Origin: Altericroceibacterium spongiae
Lineage (GTDB): Bacteria; Pseudomonadota; Alphaproteobacteria; Sphingomonadales; Sphingomonadaceae
Assembly (NCBI RefSeq): GCF_003610805.1
Contig: NZ_RAPF01000001.1
Span: 1 to 64,000, forward strand
DNA: 64,000 nucleotides
Direction of reading: 5' to 3'
The notes under the pieces were generated by a model. That model was not told where the DNA came from, made no database searches, and was given only the letters and a program-made list of their open reading frames with translations. The position numbers and the translations under genes were made by a program. Positions 18,319-26,259 of the stretch are shown piece by piece (within the stretch, counting starts at the first letter, position 1; each line of letters starts with the position of its first letter).

Positions 18319-19630
18319 GTTCGGTGCGCAGGCGGTTCCAGTAAGCGATACGCTCTTTAACCTTTCGTTCGAAACCGCGTTCGACCGGTTCGTAAAAGCT
18401 TTGCGGAGTCATTTCTTCTGGCCAGTAATTATCGCCCGAGAAGCCGTCTTCGGCATCGTGATCATATGTATAGCCGGTACCATAACCGATTTCTTTCATC
18501 AGCTTGGTAGGGGCATTAAGGATGTTTTGCGGCGGCATAAGCGACCCGGTATCGCGGGCGCTCTGCCAGGCGGCTTTTTGGGCTTTGTAAGCCGCATTGG
18601 ATTTGGGTGCTGTGGCGACATAGAGGCAAGCCTGGGCAATCGCCAGCTCGCCTTCAGGCGAACCGAGAAATTGATAAGCCTCCTTGGCGGCAAGGCATTG
18701 ATGGAGCGCTTCCGGATCGGCGAGACCGATATCCTCCACCGCCATACGAACAAGGCGGCGCAACACGAAAAGCGGCTCCTCGCCCGCTACCAGCATGCGT
18801 GCAAGATAGTACAGCGCGGCTTGCGGATCTGAGCCGCGTACCGCTTTATGCAGCGCGGAAATAAGGTTGTAATGCCCTTCGCGATCCTTGTCACAAACCG
18901 CCATACGGCGCTGGAGAAAATCGCTAAGCCGGGCTGGGGAGAGTGGTTCGGGAATGTTGGCGGCATAAAGCGTTTCCGCCTGATTAAGCAGAAAGCGGCC
19001 ATCGCCATCGGCCGACGCGATTAGTGCATCGCGTGCTTCGGCTGTCAGCGGCAGAGGGCGGTTTTCCAGTGCTTCGGCACGGTCCAGCAATTGCCCAAGC
19101 GCTCTGGCATCGAGCCGGTGCAGAATCAGCACCTGTGCGCGGCTCAGCAAAGCAGCATTGAGTTCGAAGCTTGGGTTTTCGGTTGTCGCGCCCACCAGCG
19201 TTACGGTGCCCTGTTCGACAAAGGGCAGAAAGCCGTCCTGCTGAGCACGGTTGAAGCGATGGATCTCATCCACAAACAGAAGAGTACGCTTACCGGCCGC
19301 TTTGAACTTTTCGGCTTCGGCAAAGGCTTTCTTGAGATCAGCCACGCCGGAAAAGACGGCACTGATCGCGGTGAAGCGCATTCCCACCGCTGCGGCAAGC
19401 AGGCGGGCGATACTGGTCTTGCCGGTGCCGGGCGGCCCCCACAGGATCATGGAGGACAGGCGGCCTGCTGCCACCATGCGTCCGATTGCGCCCTCCGCAC
19501 CGGTCAGGTGGTCTTGTCCGATAATCTCGGGGAGCGCGACCGGGCGTAGCCGGTCGGCTAGCGGGGCATCGTCACGTGGACGCTCCGGCGCAGTATCGGG
19601 CACCGTCTGGTCTGCAAACAGGTCATCCAT
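18305..19630 (-). CDS. rarA: Replication-associated recombination protein A (AAA+ ATPase)
   Basis: A 441-residue clamp-loader-like ATPase of the RarA/MgsA/WRNIP1 family, which acts at stalled replication forks. Motifs: GPPGTGKTS (Walker A), LFVDEIHRFN (Walker B), VGATTENPSFELN (sensor 1 region), then the C-terminal tetramerisation part with YYLARMLVAGEEP and the family's QEF-like ending. The ATG at 19630 (MDDLFAD) is preferred, since the longer frame from 19669 adds an unconserved leader. It overlaps the downstream RNase-H-like gene. Confidence 0.94.
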   Translation of the reverse strand: MDDLFADQTVPDTAPERPRDDAPLADRLRPVALPEIIGQDHLTGAEGAIGRMVAAGRLSSMILWGPPGTGKTSIARLLAAAVGMRFTAISAVFSGVADLKKAFAEAEKFKAAGKRTLLFVDEIHRFNRAQQDGFLPFVEQGTVTLVGATTENPSFELNAALLSRAQVLILHRLDARALGQLLDRAEALENRPLPLTAEARDALIASADGDGRFLLNQAETLYAANIPEPLSPARLSDFLQRRMAVCDKDREGHYNLISALHKAVRGSDPQAALYYLARMLVAGEEPLFVLRRLVRMAVEDIGLADPEALHQCLAAKEAYQFLGSPEGELAIAQACLYVATAPKSNAAYKAQKAAWQSARDTGSLMPPQNILNAPTKLMKEIGYGTGYTYDHDAEDGFSGDNYWPEEMTPQSFYEPVERGFERKVKERIAYWNRLRTERGHD

Positions 19631-19690
19631 GATGAAGGAGAGATAGGGTGGGGATGCCCCTTTTGCCAAGGGTTGCCACCGGGCAGATCG

Positions 19691-20842
19691 TCATGAAGCG
19701 GCTTTCTCCCCGATTAGCCGGATATAGGTGTCGGCGACCGTTTGATTGATTCGGTCCCAGGAAAATTCGAGGCTGCGGGTTTCTCCGGCTGCACCATGCA
19801 CCGCGCGCAGCCCCGGATCGTTGACATAGGTAGCGATGGCGCCGGCAAAGCCTTCGGTATCGCCCGGCGTTATCAGACGGCCTGTCGCATTGTCATGCAC
19901 CAGACTGTCGCTTCCCGTGGCGCGGGCAGCGACGACAGGCACGCCGCAAGCCATGGCTTCCAGCGTAACATTGCCGAATGTTTCGGTGATCGAAGGGTTG
20001 AACAGCAGGTCCATACCCGCCACTGCGCGAGCGAGGTCGGCGCCTTGTTGATGGCCGAGGAAAATGCCTCCGCTGACATGGCTTTCGAACCATTCGTGCG
20101 CGGGGCCTTCGCCGATCACCAGCACGCGATGGGAAATGCCGCGCTCGCGCAGAATGCGCACTGTGTCGGCAAAAACGTCGAGACCTTTTTCCATCACCAG
20201 CCGGCCGAGAAAGCCGATAACGACTTCCTCATCCGCGATGCCGATCGAACGGCGCCATGCCAGATCGCGGCGCCGAGAATTGAAGATATCGCGATCCACT
20301 CCGCGCGACCAGATGCCGATATCTGCATTCATGTCCTGTTTGCGAAGCACATCCGCCATGCTGGGGGAGGGGGCAACAAGTCCGCTACATCGCTGATAAA
20401 ACCGCCGAAGCATGGATTCGAGAACAGGTTCGAGCCAGGCCATATTATAATAGCGCGGGTAGGTTTCGAACCGCGTATGCACCGAAGCGAGCACCGGTAG
20501 TTTGCGCTTGCGTGCCCATGTCACCGCGCGATGGCCAGCCATATCGGGCGAGGAAACATGCACGACATTGGGTTTGAACTGCCGGAGGTCTTTGCGCACG
20601 CGCGGTGACAGCGCGAGTGGTGCACGATATTCGGAGCGTCCGGGGATGGGTATATTGGGCAGGCCCACCAGATCGCCGGCAGGCTCGAAAGCGGGATGTT
20701 CCACTTTCGGAGCATAAACGCGCACGGCAGCTTCTTGCCGCAGCAAATATTCTACAAGGCGGTTAAGAGCCTGATTTGCCCCGTCACGGACATAATTATA
20801 GTTGCCGCTGAAGAGCGCAATGCGAAGGTCGGCAGTATTCAT
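19691..20842 (-). CDS. Glycosyltransferase, GT4 type
   Basis: A 383-residue GT-B fold glycosyltransferase. The N-terminal acceptor domain has IALFSGNYNYVRDGANQALNRL and PDMAGHRAVTWARKRKLPV. The C-terminal nucleotide-sugar domain has VIGFLGRLVMEKGLDVF and the E-x7-E region ETFGNVTLEAMACGVPVV. It resembles alpha-mannosyltransferases of the MgtA/PimB group that act on lipid carriers at the inner membrane face, but the sugar and acceptor cannot be told. An ATG at 20842 is preferred to a GTG at 20848. It precedes rarA by 60 bases. Confidence 0.88.
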   Translation of the reverse strand: MNTADLRIALFSGNYNYVRDGANQALNRLVEYLLRQEAAVRVYAPKVEHPAFEPAGDLVGLPNIPIPGRSEYRAPLALSPRVRKDLRQFKPNVVHVSSPDMAGHRAVTWARKRKLPVLASVHTRFETYPRYYNMAWLEPVLESMLRRFYQRCSGLVAPSPSMADVLRKQDMNADIGIWSRGVDRDIFNSRRRDLAWRRSIGIADEEVVIGFLGRLVMEKGLDVFADTVRILRERGISHRVLVIGEGPAHEWFESHVSGGIFLGHQQGADLARAVAGMDLLFNPSITETFGNVTLEAMACGVPVVAARATGSDSLVHDNATGRLITPGDTEGFAGAIATYVNDPGLRAVHGAAGETRSLEFSWDRINQTVADTYIRLIGEKAAS

Positions 20843-20993
20843 CGGCACGCCTTTAGGAGAGCTGCGTGCAAATGGCGAGGGTTAAGCGCCAAGGATATCT
20901 TGGCCATGTGCAGATTATTGCATGCGCGTTCCATTCCGTAGGACCACAGATCGTCTTCGAGCGTTGCGGGATAAACGATCCAAGGAGATTTTT

Positions 20994-21767
20994 ATGCAAC
21001 GCTTTACCGGGAAAACCGTGATCGTCACCGGCTCGTCCAGCGGAATCGGTCAGGGAACCGCCCTGCGTTTTGCGGAGGAAGGCGCGAATGTCGTGCTCAA
21101 TAGCCGCAACCGGAAAGATTGTGAAAAAGTAGCGCAGGATCTCGATGAGATGCACACGCTGATCGTAGAGGGCGATGTCTCGGAAAAAGGCTTCTCACAG
21201 GATATCGTCGCTAGGACAGTTGAGCGTTTCGGCGCGCTGGATGTGCTCTTTTCCAATGCCGGAATAGCTTCTTCAGGTCCCTTTGCGGAAGAAGATGACG
21301 AGACGATCGATGATATGCTCGCCATCAATGTGAAAGGCATGCTTTATATGTGCCGCGATGCCTTCCCTGAATTGAAGAAGACCGGCGGTTCCATCATCTG
21401 CACATCCAGTGTGTCGGGCCTGGGCGGCGATTACGGGCAGGCGCTTTATACAGCATCCAAGGGTGCGGTTACTCAGCTTGTCCGGTCGCTGGCACTGGAA
21501 TGGGGGCGCGACGGTGTACGGGTGAACGCTGTCGATCCGAGTTTCACGAAGACCGATATGACCGAAGGTATGGATGCTAATGAAGAGCTGATGCAGGCTT
21601 TTATGGACCGGCTGGCGATCAAACGCCCGGCTGAACCACGAGATATTGCAGGGGCGGTTACGTTTCTCGCTTCGGAAGATGCTGGCTATATTACCGGCGT
21701 CAATCTGCCGGTCGATGGCGGCATCAGCGCTTCCAACGGACAGCCCGATTTCCGGCTCTATAAATAG
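20994..21767 (+). CDS. SDR-family oxidoreductase
   Basis: A 257-residue classical short-chain dehydrogenase. Motifs: TGSSSGIGQG (cofactor glycine motif, 12-21), NAG in FSNAGIASSG, catalytic serine in SSVSG, and YTASK with the catalytic Tyr and Lys. The C-terminal YITGVNLPVDGGI is typical. The ATG at 20994 follows AAGGAG. It is transcribed alone, divergently from the glycosyltransferase gene, and ends before a strong hairpin. Substrate unknown. Confidence 0.92.
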   Translation: MQRFTGKTVIVTGSSSGIGQGTALRFAEEGANVVLNSRNRKDCEKVAQDLDEMHTLIVEGDVSEKGFSQDIVARTVERFGALDVLFSNAGIASSGPFAEEDDETIDDMLAINVKGMLYMCRDAFPELKKTGGSIICTSSVSGLGGDYGQALYTASKGAVTQLVRSLALEWGRDGVRVNAVDPSFTKTDMTEGMDANEELMQAFMDRLAIKRPAEPRDIAGAVTFLASEDAGYITGVNLPVDGGISASNGQPDFRLYK

Positions 21768-21840
21768 GTTGAGAGGCAACCGCTTTATCGCTTGCCGATG
21801 ATGTGCCGGAACAATCGGCAGGTGCTTTGAAGAATAGAGA

Positions 21841-21872
21841 AAAGGGCGCGCTTCATCAAAGCGCGCCCTTTT
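21841..21872. terminator. Bidirectional terminator between the SDR gene and putP
   Basis: Stem AAAGGGCGCGC with GCGCGCCCTTTT around a nine-base loop, with A-run and T-run flanks. It serves two convergent genes. Confidence 0.88.
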
Positions 21873-21919
21873 AATGTTTTGGCTGATCGACTTATGCGTC
21901 AGGAACGGTGGTCCGAGGC

Positions 21920-23395
21920 TTAATGCACCAGACTGTCATGATCGATATCGGGGGGCGTGCCCATGAAGCTGACGCCCATGGTCACGATCCACGATGCGAT
22001 GAAGCCTGGAATGATTTCGTAAATGCCGGTGCTTTCGTTCAGACCCGTGGCGATCCACAGGATGACGACAGCTGCACCGGTAATGAGGCCGGACAGGGCA
22101 CCTGCCCCGGTCATGCGTCGCCAGGTAAGCGACAGGATCATGAGTGGCCCGAAAGCAGCGCCGAAGCCGGCCCATGCGTTCGAAACCAGGCTCAGCACTT
22201 CGCTGTTCGGATCGCGTGCCATATAGATGGCGGCGAGCGATACCAGCAATACGCAGACCCGCCCGACATTCACCATTTCAGTTTCGCTGGCATGTTTGCG
22301 CAGGAAGAGCCGGTAGAAATCTTCGGTTAGCGAACTGGAAGAAACCAATAGCTGCGAACTGATTGTGCTCATGATGGCGGCGAGCAGAGCGGCGAGAAGG
22401 AAGCCGGTAATCAGCGGATGAAACAGATAATGGGCCAGCTGAATGAAGATCGTTTCGGGATCGTCCATCGGCAGATTGTTCATTTCCATATAGGCGCGGC
22501 CGGCAATGCCGACACCCAGCGCACCTATCAACGACACGAACATCCAGCTCATGCCGATATTGCGGGCCGTCTTGGTGGCTTTCACGTCGCGTACAGCCAT
22601 GAAGCGAACGATAATATGTGGCTGGCCGAAATAGCCGAGACCCCAGGCCATGGCGGATATGAAACCGATAAAGCCCAGCCCGCTGAACAGGCTGAGGAAG
22701 TTGGGGTCGATGGCATGCAGCGTCTGGGCGACCGTGGCCGGGCTGCCTTCATCGAACAGTACCACGGCCGGCATCAGCACCAGCGCGACGACCATGATGC
22801 AGCCCTGCACGAAGTCGGTCAGGCTGACGGCGAGGAAGCCGCCCACCATAGTATAGGCGAGCACTACTCCGGCGGTCATCCAGATGCCGGTCATGTAGTC
22901 ACTCATCCCCGTATCGCCGAATAATCCGGCAAAGCTGGTGACGAACAGCTTGCCGCCGCCGACCAGCCCTGCCGCTGTGTAGACGGTGAAGAACACCACT
23001 ACGATCACGGCAGATACGACACGCAGCGCGATCGCCTTGTCGGGGAAACGGTTGGCGAGGAACTGGGGGATAGTCAGGGCATTATCCAGCGTTTCCGTCT
23101 GATGACGGAGGCGGGGGGCCACAATGATCCAGTTGGCCAGAGCGCCGAGGAAAAGGCCTATTCCGATCCATGCTTCGACAAGTCCTGAGGCGTAGAGCGC
23201 GCCGGGAAGACCCAGCAGCAGCCAGCCCGACATGTCCGATGCGCCAGCGGACAGAGCTGCTACAGCAGGAGGAAGATCGCGGCCGCCCAGCAAATAACCT
23301 TCGCTGGAATCGGTGGACTTCTTCCACGCATAGAGCCCGATGCCGATCATCAGGATGAAATAGAGTGCGAGTGAGATGAGAGTGCCTGTCTGCAT
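21920..23395 (-). CDS. putP: Sodium/proline symporter
   Basis: A 491-residue inner-membrane transporter of the sodium:solute symporter family with about 13 hydrophobic segments. Family landmarks are YLLGGRDLPPAVAALSAGASDMSGWLLL in the first helices, FAGLFG, and GYFGQPHIIVRFMAVRD in the sixth to seventh helix region, the PutP-type signature. ATG at 23395 (MQTGTLISLAL) is chosen; the longer frame to 23431 only adds polar residues. It imports proline with sodium. No proline dehydrogenase gene is nearby. Confidence 0.9.
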   Translation of the reverse strand: MQTGTLISLALYFILMIGIGLYAWKKSTDSSEGYLLGGRDLPPAVAALSAGASDMSGWLLLGLPGALYASGLVEAWIGIGLFLGALANWIIVAPRLRHQTETLDNALTIPQFLANRFPDKAIALRVVSAVIVVVFFTVYTAAGLVGGGKLFVTSFAGLFGDTGMSDYMTGIWMTAGVVLAYTMVGGFLAVSLTDFVQGCIMVVALVLMPAVVLFDEGSPATVAQTLHAIDPNFLSLFSGLGFIGFISAMAWGLGYFGQPHIIVRFMAVRDVKATKTARNIGMSWMFVSLIGALGVGIAGRAYMEMNNLPMDDPETIFIQLAHYLFHPLITGFLLAALLAAIMSTISSQLLVSSSSLTEDFYRLFLRKHASETEMVNVGRVCVLLVSLAAIYMARDPNSEVLSLVSNAWAGFGAAFGPLMILSLTWRRMTGAGALSGLITGAAVVILWIATGLNESTGIYEIIPGFIASWIVTMGVSFMGTPPDIDHDSLVH

Positions 23396-23687
23396 GGCGC
23401 GCAAGCATAGGGAGAAAGCTTCCCTTGTCACCCTCGGAACCGATCTGTATACGGTTTTTGGTCGGCGAAGTCTCAGCCAGCGTAACTAGGCCCGTGTCCG
23501 GCGGGAACCTTTCCCTCCGTATTTCGCACAGTCAAAGCCGCAAAGGTGGATAAGGCAAGGCATATTCCAGGCCATCGACCCGGTTTCTTGCACGCGAGAT
23601 ATCGCAGCGGGCACACATGTCGGCCCGAGGAATGACAAGAGAAAGCACTTCCGGCTATCGCTTCGCTTAGAAAAAGCGGAGAACTCT

Positions 23688-24083
23688 GTGATTACCCAAA
23701 ACACCTTACGGGTTGCCCGGCCGACCGATGATATCGCGGCGCTGCTGCCCTTTTATCGTGACGGGCTCGGTCTGGAAGTGATTGGCAGTTTCACCGGGCA
23801 TGATGGCATTGATGGCGTGATGCTGGGGAGTGCCGGTGCACCCTTTCATTTCGAATTCACCCGGACGGAAGGGCATCCGGCAGGGCGCGCACCTACGCAG
23901 GATAATCTGTTGATTTTCTACCTTCCCGATCCCGCTGAGTGGCGTGTCGCCACTCAGCGCATGGAAGCCGCGGGTTTCGATCCGGTGCCATCCTTCAACC
24001 CGTATTGGGACCGCTCGGGCCGGACCTATGAGGATCCGCATGGCTATCGGGTGGTGTTACAGCAGGCCGAATGGCCCGTCTGA
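23688..24083 (+). CDS. VOC-family protein (glyoxalase/bleomycin resistance fold)
   Basis: A 131-residue single-domain protein with two beta-alpha-beta-beta-beta units: VARPTDDIAALLPFYRDGLGL at the start and EWRVATQRMEAAGFDPV in the second half, ending DPHGYRVVLQQ. The family covers metal-dependent isomerases, dioxygenases and drug-binding proteins, so function is not predictable. Start is GTG at 23688. It is a lone gene convergent with typA. Confidence 0.85.
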   Translation: MITQNTLRVARPTDDIAALLPFYRDGLGLEVIGSFTGHDGIDGVMLGSAGAPFHFEFTRTEGHPAGRAPTQDNLLIFYLPDPAEWRVATQRMEAAGFDPVPSFNPYWDRSGRTYEDPHGYRVVLQQAEWPV

Positions 24084-24121
24084 AACGATAAAGCGAATAG
24101 CTGTCTCGTGCTCTCAATTGC

Positions 24122-24160
24122 CTGCTGCCGGGCCATGCCATTGGCATAGCCCGGCAGCAG
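24122..24160. terminator. Hairpin between the VOC gene and typA
   Basis: Arms CTGCTGCCGGGC and GCCCGGCAGCAG pair perfectly, with a further ATGCCA/TGGCAT inner stem. It lies between two convergent genes. There is no clear T-run, so it may act as a weak terminator or as an mRNA 3' end stabiliser. Confidence 0.5.
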
Positions 24161-24169
24161 AGCAGGATC

Positions 24170-25990
24170 TTAATTGCCGCCTTTGCGCCGGGCCTTCTTG
24201 CGTTCGTTGGGATCGAGAATGGCTTTGCGCAGACGGATGCTTTCCGGCGTCACTTCGACCATTTCGTCGTCATCGATATAGGCAATGGCCTGTTCCAGCG
24301 TCATGACCCGCGGCGGAGTGAGACGCACAGCATCGTCTTTGCCGGTGGAGCGGAAGTTGGTGAGCTGCTTGCTCTTCATCGGATTGACTTCGAGATCGTC
24401 CGGCTTGGCGTTTTCGCCGATGATCATGCCTTCATAGATCTTTTCCTGCTGCTTGATGAACAGGACACCGCGATCTTCCAGCGAGCTGAGAGCATAGCCG
24501 ACCGATTCGCCTGTGCAGTTGGAGATCAGCACACCGTTGGCGCGGCCTTCGATGGGGCCTTTATGCACGTCGTATTTTTCATAGACGCGGTTCATAATGC
24601 CGGTTCCACGCGTATCGGACAGGAATTCGCCGTGATAGCCGATCAGGCCGCGGCTGGGGGCGGAGAAGGTGATGCGGGTCTTGCCGAGGCCCGAGGGGCG
24701 CATTTCGGTCATTTCCGCTTTGCGGCGCTGCATCTTCTCGACAACCGTGCCCGAATATTCGTCATCGACATCGATCACGACAGTTTCATACGGTTCGAGG
24801 CGCTGGCCGTTCTCTTCGCGGAACAACACGCGCGGGCGGCTGATACCCAGTTCGAAGCCTTCGCGGCGCATCGTTTCGATCAGCACACCGAGCTGCAATT
24901 CGCCGCGTCCGGCCACTTCGAAAGAATCCTTGTCGGCGCTTTCGGTGATGCGGATGGCGACATTGCTTTCGGCTTCGAGCATCAGGCGGTCGCGGATCAG
25001 GCGGCTCGTCACCTTGCTGCCTTCGCGGCCGGCCAGAGGGCTGTCATTAACCGAGAAGCGCATGGCCAGCGTCGGCGGATCGATCGGCTGTGCGGCAATC
25101 GGTTCCTTGACCTGCGGATCGGCGATCGTGTCCGACACGGTAGCCTTTTCGAGACCGGCCAGAGCGATAATGTCGCCTGCCTTCGCGCTTTCCACCGGTA
25201 CCCGGTCGAGCCCGCGGAAAGCGAGCAGCTTGGTCGCACGACCGGTTTCCACCACCTTGCCATCGGCATTCAGCGCGTGGATCGGATCGTTCATGTTGAT
25301 CGTGCCCGACTGTACACGGCCGGTCAGAACGCGGCCCATGAAGTTGTCGCGGTCGAGCAGTGTGGCAAGGAAACTGAAGGGACCGCTTTGATCGAGACCC
25401 GGTGCCTGAACATGGTTGACGATGGTTTCGAATAGCGGCGTCAGATCGCCTTCACGCGCATTTTCGTCTTCGCTGGCATAGCCGTTGCGGCCCGACGCGT
25501 AGAGCGTGGGAAATTCGAGCTGTTCGTCATTGGCATCGAGACTGACGAAAAGATCAAACACTTCGTCGAGCACTTCCTGCGGGCGACCGTCGGGGCGGTC
25601 GATCTTGTTGACCACCACAATTGGCTTCAGGCCGAGGCCGAGTGCCTTGCCGGTAACGAATTTGGTCTGCGGCATCGCGCCTTCGGCGCTGTCCACCAGC
25701 AGAATGACACCGTCCACCATAGACAGGATACGTTCCACCTCGGCGCCGAAATCGGCGTGTCCGGGTGTATCGACGATATTGATGCGGATGTCGTTCCATA
25801 CGATTGAGGTCGGCTTGGCGAGAATGGTGATCCCGCGTTCCTTTTCCAGATCGTTGGAGTCCATGGCGCGTTCATCCACGCGCTGATTCTCGCGGAATGT
25901 GCCGGACTGGCGGAAGAGCTGATCGACCAGGGTCGTCTTGCCATGGTCGACATGGGCGATAATCGCGATATTGCGCTGGTTCGCGGACAT
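24170..25990 (-). CDS. typA: Ribosome-associated GTPase TypA/BipA
   Basis: A 606-residue translational GTPase, the usual TypA length from the ATG at 25990. G1 is AHVDHGKTT (12-20), G3 DTPGHADFG, G4 NKIDRPDGR. EF-G-like domains follow, then the TypA-specific C-terminal part (SAPSRGLIGYHGEFLSD, NCTGESVGYALSSLEDRG). It acts in late 50S assembly and stress or cold adaptation. An upstream frame to 26083 adds nothing conserved. Confidence 0.96.
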   Translation of the reverse strand: MSANQRNIAIIAHVDHGKTTLVDQLFRQSGTFRENQRVDERAMDSNDLEKERGITILAKPTSIVWNDIRINIVDTPGHADFGAEVERILSMVDGVILLVDSAEGAMPQTKFVTGKALGLGLKPIVVVNKIDRPDGRPQEVLDEVFDLFVSLDANDEQLEFPTLYASGRNGYASEDENAREGDLTPLFETIVNHVQAPGLDQSGPFSFLATLLDRDNFMGRVLTGRVQSGTINMNDPIHALNADGKVVETGRATKLLAFRGLDRVPVESAKAGDIIALAGLEKATVSDTIADPQVKEPIAAQPIDPPTLAMRFSVNDSPLAGREGSKVTSRLIRDRLMLEAESNVAIRITESADKDSFEVAGRGELQLGVLIETMRREGFELGISRPRVLFREENGQRLEPYETVVIDVDDEYSGTVVEKMQRRKAEMTEMRPSGLGKTRITFSAPSRGLIGYHGEFLSDTRGTGIMNRVYEKYDVHKGPIEGRANGVLISNCTGESVGYALSSLEDRGVLFIKQQEKIYEGMIIGENAKPDDLEVNPMKSKQLTNFRSTGKDDAVRLTPPRVMTLEQAIAYIDDDEMVEVTPESIRLRKAILDPNERKKARRKGGN

Positions 25991-26259
25991 GGGTGCAAAG
26001 CTTTCAATTTTGGGAGGCGGGCGATCACCTAAACAGCGTTTTACACCCGCGAAACGGCGCGCCCCTACAATATGTCGCGGCATTCGGCAACAGCGCGTAT
26101 GGTTTGCAATTCCTAATAAGTGTTAACCTTCGCTCGCTAATCACGATTGGCAAGCGGCTGTCAGGCGCATATGAAGCGGCGCTCATTTGGATTGCGGATT
26201 ATTTGTCTCCCTATGGCACAGATATCTGAGCACTTTTGGGATAATTGAGAGGGGTTTTT

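Noticed and set aside
24563-25435. Long open frame opposite typA
   Set aside because: It is the antisense of a highly conserved gene, a common effect of GC-rich codon use.
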